From the NCBI GenBank assembly GCA_023213315.1, contig JAKCPI010007782.1:1-64000 (forward strand): a stretch of 64,000 bases of DNA, read 5' to 3'. Position numbers and translations under genes: made by a program. The DNA comes from Euborellia annulipes. Its lineage: Eukaryota > Arthropoda > Insecta > Dermaptera > Anisolabididae. Shown here piece by piece: positions 55,845-64,000 of the stretch. Below the pieces are notes generated by a model. It searched no databases. It was not told the origin of the DNA and saw nothing but the letters and a program-made list of their open reading frames with translations. The first letter of the stretch is position 1, and every line of letters begins with the position of its first letter.

Positions 55845-56035
55845 CCCTCTATATTTCTTTTAAATTTTTTTAAATGAAATTTAAAGTCTTTTTCGACATC
55901 GCCCGAGACAGGGCAGCTCTATTTATTTCAATCAATTAATTAGTAGCCAATCCAATTGAAATAATTTTTGTCGCATTTGACGAGATGCGAACCCTTGACC
56001 ACCAGATGCTAATGCTCTAGCCCTAAGCCACACTA
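55845..56035 (-). mobile_element. SINE family 2 copy with tRNA-like head
   Basis: Minus strand: GTGTGGCTTAGGGCTAGAGC (A box), GGTCAAGGGTTCGCATCTC (B box), body, core GATGTCGAAAAAGACTTTAA. Confidence 0.75.
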
Positions 56036-56430
56036 TATTTCTTAATAGTAGAGGTCTCTACTCTTTTCTAAATGTACATTACTTGTACTTAACTTATTAG
56101 AAAATAAGTTTGTAATTGAAAATTAATGCAGAGGAATGTTAACACATGAAACGTTTAGGTTAAAATTAATTTATCATATACTATTTATTAGGAGAGGAAA
56201 AGTTAAGAGTATTAAATGATGATTTACTATGTTTAATGAGTTTTTTACTTTACTATTATAGATAAAGCATTTTTAATTACACCTATGGGAATCAGCCCTG
56301 ATTTAAAATCAAATAAAATTCGTAACAACATTCAAATAAAATGGGTTTATTTATGATTGGTCGAAACAGAATAACTCTGAATCTTATGTTAGACCAAGCC
56401 CATCGGTAAACTGGCCAGAAATTAACAAAT

Positions 56431-56720
56431 TCCCAATAGGATTCGGACCAGTAGGTTCAATTAATAGTCAAAAAGTTTTCTAAAACAAAACTTTATTTGA
56501 CCCCAGACAATGCTTAGCAAGAAGTTAGAAAGGAAATGTCTATATGTATTTTATTAAAGCCCTACTGTTTAATTATTTTATTCTATATGGCTCTCTATGA
56601 CTCCAACCACTGAAGAAGTCCTACAGCAAGTGGACGAAACATTGTCTGGAGTCAAATAAAGTTTTATTTTAGAAAACTTTTTGACTATTAATTGAACCTA
56701 CTGGTCCGAATCCTATTGGA
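56431..56720. repeat. Penelope-like fold-back
   Basis: Arms of 80 bp (CCAATAGGATTCGGACCAGT outermost) around CTGAAGAAGTCCTACAGCAA then GTGGACGAAACATTGTC (stem GTCC/GGAC). Confidence 0.72.
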
Positions 56721-56739
56721 AATTGTTAAGAAGGTTCCT

Positions 56740-58200
56740 GAGCTTCATCAAATTTAACAAATTCTATTTAACTATATAATGCATAATTTATAAATATATA
56801 AAGATTTCAAATTCCCACCCCCTTTAAGAAACAAGAATCACAATTATTCGTGCTGGGTATATGGTTAGGCCCGTGATGCCAGGACCTAGGGAGGCAAAAT
56901 TTTAGAGACAAGAAAATTTTAGACTCAAATTTAAAGAAAAATTAAAATTTTTTATAATCAATTTGGCTCAGTGACGGCGCGAGGGAAGGGAGGGGTGCGG
57001 CAAAAAACCAACCCCTTTTTTGGGCCGGATCTAGGGGGTGGGGCAGTGGGTGCATGCGGCAGATTTCAGGGGCGGCAATTAAAGAAAGATTTACTAAAAA
57101 AAGGTAGAATGATCATATCATATAATTCATAATTTTGTATAGAAAATTTTAAGAAGGGGGCGGCAAATTAAATTTTGCCCCTCCCCCTAAAAAATCTCCT
57201 AGTTCCGGCAAATTAAATTTTGCCCCTCCTAACAAATCTCCAAGCTCCCTGCCTGAGTCTACTAAATTCCTCATCATCTACCGTTAAATCTATTAACCTA
57301 CTATATGAAACAACCAAGAGCAAGAGCTCAAAGAGGCTGCCTCTTTTTTTATAAATTAAAGTACTGCGCTAACGTGTATGTTTAAATTTAAAGTTTTCTG
57401 GGGCATTCTGCATTATCATAATTCTATAAAAGTATTAAGTTAGTGTAGATGATGTAAAATTTTTTTGATTAAGATTCCCTGTAGAGAAAAAGATAGAGAG
57501 AGGGAGGATGTGGATATTTACGTATATGAGATGTTTGTTATAATGGAAACATAAAAGTGAATTGGCACCCGGCTGCTCAGCAAACTATAAATACTTGGGG
57601 CGGATGTTATTTGCTCCTGCAATGACAGATCCCTCCCCCCAATCCGATGCGAGTATTTACACATACTACATGTGGATTATATATATTATTTAGATGGATA
57701 TGTCTATTTACAACTCATTAGGATATACGTTTTTTAAAAGCATTAAAAAAAATCAAGTAGTTGCATATATGAAGTTACCTAGAGGGGATATAACATTTAA
57801 ATTACTTTTACTAAATGATGCAAAATTGGGATAAAAAAAGTTTTTTTCTTTAAACGAAATGCTTAGGGTTGAATGTAGATAAATGTTTTATTGACAAGGG
57901 TGAGAGGTCTAAAACAATTTAATCTTTGCTCAAGTAATATTTGAATGAATTCATAATTCCATTCCCCCCCCCCCCTCAGGAACAAATTCTGGTTGGGCTA
58001 CTGAGCCCATGTCATCGAAAGGTTGCCTATCGCTCGCTGGTGTATCGATGTATTTATACAATTTATAGTGTGGGTCGATAAATAAAATTATAAATATTAA
58101 CTAGGGCGGGCGCCCTAGGATAAGGAGTAGTCCAAGCGGTTCGTCTCAAGGGGGTGCAATTTTGCCCAATCTTAAGCACAAACATATCTCGCAAACTTGC
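56740..58200. other. No recognised gene
   Basis: AT-rich with a hAT-like relic at 56965-57060 (CAGTGACGGCGCGAGG without a partner end) and a C run at 57965. Confidence 0.4.
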
Positions 58201-58299
58201 TATCTTAAAATTATGCATTTACATTTTAATTTTTGAAATGTTCTGAAGATCCTGATTACAACCAAAACGAGAAGATGATAACAGATAAAAAATGACTGG

Positions 58300-58705
58300 G
58301 TAACTGGTCGCAGCGTTCTGTGCTTGTCACCCCATATTTTTGTGCCGATATATAGATATATATATCTGCAGTATATATAGTACAAGTTATAAAACTCATA
58401 GAATAATATTTTATATTTTTAACAAGACTGTGTTTTTTATTGGTGAGGCCAAACATCCCATGACCTTTTTGATTTTAATCAAAATCAATAGAACAAATTT
58501 TGAGAAAAAAACTGAAAAAGTACATCAATAAAGTACTAGTGCTTTGGCCGATTTTGTTCAACAGCTTTGGGAGGTTAAATAAATATAAAATTTCATCCTC
58601 CTAGCTCTTTTATATTTTGTTTGTAGAGACCTTTATGAACTCAGGGAACTCGACATCGAATTTTTGACATGAATGCAATACTTTCTCTCTATATATACGC
58701 CCCAA
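58300..58705 (+). repeat. Family A, scattered copy
   Basis: GTTCTGTGCTTGTCACCCCA, TTTTGAGAAAAAAACTGAAA, AAAGTACTAGTGCTTTGGCC, and CAATACTTTCTCTCTATATA. Confidence 0.65.
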
Positions 58706-58825
58706 TACAAGCAACAAAACTCTAAATTTCTAAAATTATCAATAATAAAACTGAATATTTTTATATTAGTAAATAAATAAATAATTTAGGCTGAATAATA
58801 AAAAGTAAAAATGAGGAGTACTCAC

Positions 58826-58966
58826 ATTAGCAGCTTAATTTGAGTGCGGGAAATAATGGGTCTGAGACGCAGTAACGATGTAGTCAAGAGGCCTTCTCGG
58901 GGGCACATTGAAGGCAAAGGTGTCTCGAAGGTCCTGTCTTGACCATGGAATGACGTCATTCAAAAC
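58826..58966 (-). other. Exon-like module, copy 7, with CRE
   Basis: 141 bp on the minus strand; acceptor tgtttacgcag, donor AT|gtgagtact; CRE 58951-58958. One frame starts VLNDVIPWSRQDLRDTFAFN and is open for 44 codons, then TAA. Confidence 0.55.
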
Positions 58967-59054
58967 CTGCGTAAACAAGATTAAAGATTATTAGAAATCA
59001 ATAGATAAATCTATATATTAATATTAATAATAATAAAAAGATTAGAAATTATTA

Positions 59055-59742
59055 TTAAAAATCTGGTGTGACTGGCGCACAGCACACAACTTTCTCTTAC
59101 CTTCGGTAATCGAAAGTTGTGTTCTGTGCTGTCACATCAGATTTTTTGTGTCGACATATATTTAGTTCCTGACAGTACGGAACATATGAATTCAGATGTA
59201 AAATTTATAAGTATGTGAAAATATTTATATTTTGTTACCATGGCAACCATTTCTCCTATCTTTTCTATGGGGTACAAGAGTAAAGTGGTCTTCAGAAGAT
59301 TTCAATCACAAAATGAGAATATACATTTTATAGAGAATCTAAAAAATAATTGATTTTTTGAATTTAAAAAAAAATCGTTGGAGCAAATTTTGAGAAAATC
59401 GAAAAAAACTGAAAAAGTACATCAGTAAAGTACTAGTACTCTTTGGCCGATTTTGATTAAAAGCTTATTTTTCCGGTCCCGGAGGGTGTTTAACTTAAAT
59501 ATAAAATTTCAACCTCCTAGCTCAATTCCTTCATGCTTAAAATTGAACACACACCCACACACCCACCCACCCCACACACACACACACACACAGACAGACC
59601 ATGTCGCGAAAACCACTTTTTTGGATTCAGGGGACCTCAAAACGTGAAGATCCATCAAAATCTCGACATCGAATTTTTGACATGAATCCAATACTTTCTC
59701 TCTATATATATATTACATATATACATAGGTAAGAGAAAGTAA
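59055..59742 (+). repeat. Family A, best uninterrupted copy
   Basis: 5' hairpin 59060-59150; GTTACCATGGCAACCATTTC; AAAGTACTAGTACTCTTTGG; CA microsatellite; ACCACTTTTTTGGATTCAGG; 3' hairpin TACTTTCTCTCTATATATAT ... GGTAAGAGAAAGTA. About 690 bp and no coding capacity. Confidence 0.92.
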
Positions 59743-60044
59743 AAAATAAATGAATTTTTTTTTTATATAATAAAATATATAATAAATTTTGACCTTCGAG
59801 GAGAGAGAGCATTCAGATGAGTCTTTTAATACTTAATAGCTCTTGAGAACAAAATATTTCGAAAAAATATTTTTTCAGATGAAATAATATTTTAAAAAAA
59901 TCAAAAAAAGCTCTCAAAAAATAAATCTAGCCTATACTGGTATGTAGGCCTATATAAATAAGTAGTTAATAATAATTTAATTAATATTAAATGATAAACA
60001 AGAAAGGTGATGAGTTTCAAGTTTGTTTTATTGGTGAAATAGTG

Positions 60045-60137
60045 TACACACAGTCTTTTCGGCAACATAGGCCATTTAAGACTTTAAACGATACCCGTTA
60101 TTTGTAAATATATCAATTGGGGGTCCGGGCATGGTTA
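60045..60137 (-). mobile_element. SINE family 1 fragment
   Basis: CAGTCTTTTCGGCAACATAG, TTTAAGACTTTAAACGATAC. Confidence 0.65.
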
Positions 60138-60526
60138 AGGTGCGCGTCTCGGGGTGCTAATTTTGGGAGATTTCAGCTGTCACAATTTTGAAGCTATCGA
60201 CCTGAAATTTTTTTTTAAATTAAAGCTATTTAAAATATCTACAACTTATAGAAGCCCTTTTTTTTTGATTTTCGAAAAAATAAATTTTTTTTTAGATTAA
60301 TCGCATTAAATAAAAGATATTTTTAAAAAATCCGCTCTATATCTTATAGATAATTAAATTAGTAATCATTGTTTTGAAAAATAATTAATTTTTTACCCTT
60401 AATTAATTAGCTGGAAACTTTAAAATGAAATGGAATAAATCCCTTGTATCCCTATGGGGAACAATAACGCCATCTCTTGCCGCCTAGAGTCAATCGTGTT
60501 TTAACGGCTTTTCGAGACGCGCACCT
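60138..60526. mobile_element. MITE with AGGTGCGCGTCTCG ends
   Basis: Perfect 14-bp inverted ends AGGTGCGCGTCTCG/CGAGACGCGCACCT; TA on both sides (60136-60137, 60527-60528), or TTA/TAA if the end is read as GGTGCG. Confidence 0.82.
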
Positions 60527-60574
60527 TAGAAGTTAAAATTAAAAAAAAAAACGCCATTTTTTCAAGGATGTTAT

Positions 60575-60846
60575 GATCCTATATGGACCCTGTTATGCAA
60601 TGGTGTGTCAAAGACCAAAAAATTCAAAATTTAGTTAACCACGGAATATTGTTTCAAATGCTTTAATTAATAGTATTTTTTATGAAATATGTCCTAAAAA
60701 AATTTATATTTAATGTTACTTGCACAATTGACGAAAAAAATTATATATAATCTAATGTAGACAAAAAAACTTTAATGTTGATTTTCTCAAAACTCGATGT
60801 TTGGTCTTTAACACACATTGCATAACAGGGTCTATATAGGTCTTGA
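60575..60846. repeat. Inverted-repeat element
   Basis: CCTATATGGACCCTGTTATG CAATG... and the near reverse ...CATTGCATAACAGGGTCTAT; arms about 43 bp. Confidence 0.65.
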
Positions 60847-60849
60847 TTT

Positions 60850-61785
60850 TTTTTCCTAGAACCTACCATCAGCCTCCAAAATATATCCAAAATTTAAATT
60901 TATCGATTCAGCCTTCACATGAGAAAATTTTTTTTCTGATTTCTTACATTTTTTGCAGTACAAAATTTGAGTTTAATGCAACTTGTATTATTTCCCCTCA
61001 TTTTTCTTTGCATTTTGCAAAAAAAAAAAACCTTACATGATGGAAAAAAACCATGCTCATATTTGGATTCAGCACACCTCAAAATATGAAGTTTAGCCAA
61101 CAAAGTTGAGACAATTTTCAAAAATTGAAAAAACGCAGGTCGGGGTTATTAAATAAAAAAATTCGATTTTTTTTTTTTTTTTTTTGGAAGAGATATCCCT
61201 GGGACTCTCAATAATCCAAAACTAAATTTAGATTAAAATGTCCCAAATTCAGTGATATTTTTTTTTTTTTTTTTAATTCAACGACAAATATGGCTTCTTT
61301 TGTCAAAAACGCGTTTTAATGCGCCTTCTTGGAATATATTGATAAGAGATTTCTCAATGCCGACGGTTGATAAAAGATAAAAAAAAGAAGGGGAGAGAAT
61401 CTCCAGTCAAAATAAAAAAAGAGGGTCTCTCACTCTTACTCTCTTTAAAAGAAACATGTGGTCTCTACAGTTTATAAAAACATATCATCAACATTCGGAT
61501 AATAAAATTCCTCAAACAGACAGTAGGACAAGATTAAACCAAATTCAAATTTTGTATAAAAAAAGATTTATAGCTACATGCCAAAAGGAAAAAAAATCTT
61601 AACATCCTTTGGAAAAATCTCCAAAGAGAAAGTTAAATCTCAAATTTTCGAAATCTGTATAAAATTGTTTCACTAAAGAAAGATCCTCTATTGAATGCAA
61701 ATAAATAAAAATGATGAAATTGGGACAAGGTGAAAAAATGATAATATAATTGTATGTTAGCGAGGGAAATAGCTGAATCAATATG
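60850..61785. other. No recognised feature
   Basis: AT-rich with T runs. Confidence 0.4.
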
Positions 61786-61789
61786 TATT

Positions 61790-62200
61790 ATGTATACATA
61801 TAGGTAAGAGAAAGTACAAAATCTGGTGGGAGAGGTCGCAGAGCGCACAACTTTCTCTTTAGTAATTGAAAGTTGTGTTCTGTGCTTGTCACACAAAATC
61901 TTTTGTGTCGACAAGTATTTATATTCCGACAGTACATTAGAATTTAAGATGTAAAATTTATAGAAAAATATTTTTATTTTGTTATCATTGCAGCCAATCT
62001 CCTATTGTTTCCTAGGAAGTACAAGAGTAAAGTGGCCTTCAAGCAATTTCGAGGGAAAAATGAGAATATACATTTTAAAGAGTATCTAAAAAATAATTTA
62101 TTTATGAATTTTAATCAAAATCCTTAGAATGACAATTGAGAAAAAAAAAAACTGAAAAAGTATATCAGTAAAGTACTAGTACGTTTTGGAAAAAAGCAGA
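61790..62200 (+). repeat. Family A copy joined head-to-tail to a 3' end
   Basis: GGTAAGAGAAAGTAC of one copy runs straight into AAAATCTGGTGGGAGAGGTC of the next; body to AAAGTACTAGTACG. Confidence 0.82.
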
Positions 62201-62284
62201 ATTTTGGCTAACAAATTTGTTAGCGCGACTTTTGAAAAGAGTTTTTGAATAAAAAATCTATCTATATGATTAAAAATAACGCGA

Positions 62285-62800
62285 GTCAATTCTCAAATAT
62301 AAAATTTATTTTGTTACAAAGGCAACCATTTCTCCTATCTTTCCTATGAAGCACAAGAGTAAAGTGTGCTTCAAACAATTTTGAGGGCAAAACAAGAATA
62401 GACATTTGAAAGAGCATCTAAAAGATAATTGATTTTTGAATTTTAATCAAAATCGTTAGAGCGAATTTTGAGAAAATCGAAATATACTGAAAAAGTACAT
62501 CAGTAAAGTATTAGTACTCTTTGGCCGACTTTGATTAAAAGCTTATTTTTACGCTCCCGAAAGGTGTTTAACTTATATATAAAATTTCAGCCTCATAGCT
62601 CAATTCCTTCATGCTTAAAAGTGAACACAGACACACACACACAGAGAGACAGAAAGACCATGTCGCGAAAACCACTTTTTTGGATTCAGGGGACCTCAAA
62701 ACGTGTATATCCATCAAAATCTCCATATCGAATTTTTGACATGAATCCAATACTTTCTCTCTTAAAATATTAACATATATAGAGGTAAGAGAAAGTAAAA
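62285..62800 (+). repeat. Family A copy without 5' hairpin
   Basis: TTTGTTACAAAGGCAACCAT through GTACATCAGTAAAGTATTAG to GGTAAGAGAAAGTAAAA. Confidence 0.88.
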
Positions 62801-63560
62801 ATATTTTGATTGGATCCAAAAATTTTTATCGTATCCGATTCTAGATATATATATAAAAAAAAACTGCCCTTGACAATTAAAACTCCCCTCATAAAAATGT
62901 TGGTTAATTTCCGCATGACTACAATAGTGATGCACCAAAAAAAAATAAAAATAAATAAAAATAAAAAAGAAGCCGAGATGCGAGCTGTTCGGGGAAGCCA
63001 GAGATCGAGAAGGCGCCTGTAAAAGTCGACCAGCCGGAAAACGAGACAGTCCAAAAGGGCCTTTGACGCCGCTCCCCTCATTTTATGGGGACGGTTATCA
63101 ACTCTTGGAAATTGGCTTGATTAGGTAGCGAAAAAAATAACTTTATAAACGATTCATTAACGCTTGAGTTTTATAAGTAGCTAAGGGACACGAAAGAACA
63201 GGGCTGTGTAGCCAGGAAATCAATCCAGACGAAATTAATTGTTGTAAATTGTCCTTTAGAATCCAGGGAAATCATTTTAATAGAGTAAACTTGCCCTTTT
63301 GTCAAGACGCTATTTTTGCATTCACTATTAAAGATTTGTTTGGTCTTCTGAAAAGTTGCGATTTTCACATTCGATAGTTGGACATGTTAGGGTTGCCATG
63401 TTCAAAGGAATAGAAGCAATATTACTTGGAAAAGTCTTGTGTTTAATAATTTTATTTATTTATTTAATTTTACAATATAAAACATAACTCTTTCTTACGG
63501 TACGATGTAAGAGAAATGAGATGTGCTGTCTGTCATTTGGGATTTTATATAAGGGAAAAT
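62801..63560. other. No recognised gene
   Basis: A GC-richer patch at 62970-63110 (AGAAGGCGCCTGTAAAAG...) has no convincing frame or splice sites. Confidence 0.35.
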
Positions 63561-63570
63561 AATGTCACAG

Positions 63571-63745
63571 CAGTCGCGGATCCAGAGGTGTTTCTCGGGG
63601 GGGGGGGGGGGGGTAATCTGGTGTGACTGGTCGCACAGCACACAATAAAAAAATTTTTTTCGAAAAAAAGTTTGTTTTTTTTAAATCTCGGGGCGGGGGG
63701 GGGAGGTAATTACCGTCTTTATCCTCCCCCCTGTATCCACCCTTG
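63571..63745 (+). mobile_element. Non-autonomous hAT-type element (family B), short
   Basis: Ends CAGTCGCGGATCCAGAG and TGTATCCACCCTTG; perfect 8-bp duplication TGTCACAG at 63563-63570 and 63746-63753. Internal deletion relative to 21361-21920. Confidence 0.9.
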
Positions 63746-63839
63746 TGTCACAGTAGATTCTTTTTGATTTATTTGTGTCAGATTATTTTTTTTTTTTTTT
63801 TACAGAAATTTGCACGCTAGCAGGGTTTTAGTATAATTT

Positions 63840-63960
63840 TTCACATCCCTTTATTTTCTTTAATGTCTTTTTTGGCATCAAATACCATTTAGGCACCTTC
63901 CTTATTTATTTCAAACATTAGTAGTCTCATATTCCTTTGAACATTGACACTATCTTTTGC
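63840..63960 (-). mobile_element. SINE family 2 fragment
   Basis: TCTTTAATGTCTTTTTTGGC, TTATTTATTTCAAACATTAG; tRNA-like head not visible. Confidence 0.5.
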
Positions 63961-64000
63961 TTCATTATTTAAGGATCAGTATTTTTAGTCAAAATATTGA

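Noticed and set aside
57540..57660. TATA-like CTATAAATAC with downstream GGGGCGGATG
   Set aside because: No convincing exon or initiator follows; TATA-like words are common in AT-rich DNA.
62531..62819. Repeated frames with MSRKPLFWIQGTSKRVYPSK
   Set aside because: The same peptide recurs wherever family A lies (37978, 47335, 49869, 59453); it follows the repeat, differs by frame and has no codon conservation.

Overview
The window is nuclear DNA from an animal. It is very AT-rich, has GT-AG introns, a canonical nuclear tRNA, tRNA-derived SINEs, hAT, mariner and pogo elements, Helitrons, Penelope-type relics and a poly(A)-tailed non-LTR retrotransposon. The one confidently named protein gene is a SoxE-group (Sox8/9/10, Sox100B) transcription factor. 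Short introns, extreme AT content and the repeat mix suggest an invertebrate, perhaps an arthropod; the species cannot be fixed from this sequence.

Layout. 1-6.4 kb: the 3' part of SoxE on the plus strand. Three exons are visible (560-791, about 1192-1407, 5785-6317); the 5' exon with the first half of the HMG box lies upstream of the window. The two inner exons each carry an apparent +1 shift, both at the string GATAAA. The 4.4-kb last intron holds a candidate two-exon 47-codon gene (2282-2675). 7.2 kb: tRNA-Val(UAC). From 8 to 64 kb almost everything is mobile DNA: at least 14 non-autonomous hAT-type elements with exact 8-bp target duplications, several other terminal-inverted-repeat elements, SINE families, Helitron ends, a broken mariner transposase (33.5-33.9 kb), a 5'-truncated non-LTR reverse transcriptase (34.5-35.3 kb), six Penelope-like fold-backs, and a dominant unclassified family ('family A') of about 0.6-0.9 kb with a hairpin at each end, present in over 20 pieces on both strands.

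Two recurrent structures are not explained by standard classes. First, a 141-bp exon-like module carrying a TGACGTCA (CRE) octamer, bounded by a splice acceptor and a GTGAGT donor, occurs seven times on both strands. Second, a set of loci share a CTGAKGA...CGAAAC motif around a stem whose sequence differs but whose pairing is kept, which suggests a hammerhead-like RNA fold in Penelope-type untranslated regions. A 1.78-kb near-perfect palindrome (22165-23943) flanked by a 10-bp direct repeat is the largest fold-back.

No operon-like co-operation exists here. The genes are SoxE, the tRNA and a few candidate exons, set in nested transposons whose order of insertion can be read from interrupted copies and target duplications.
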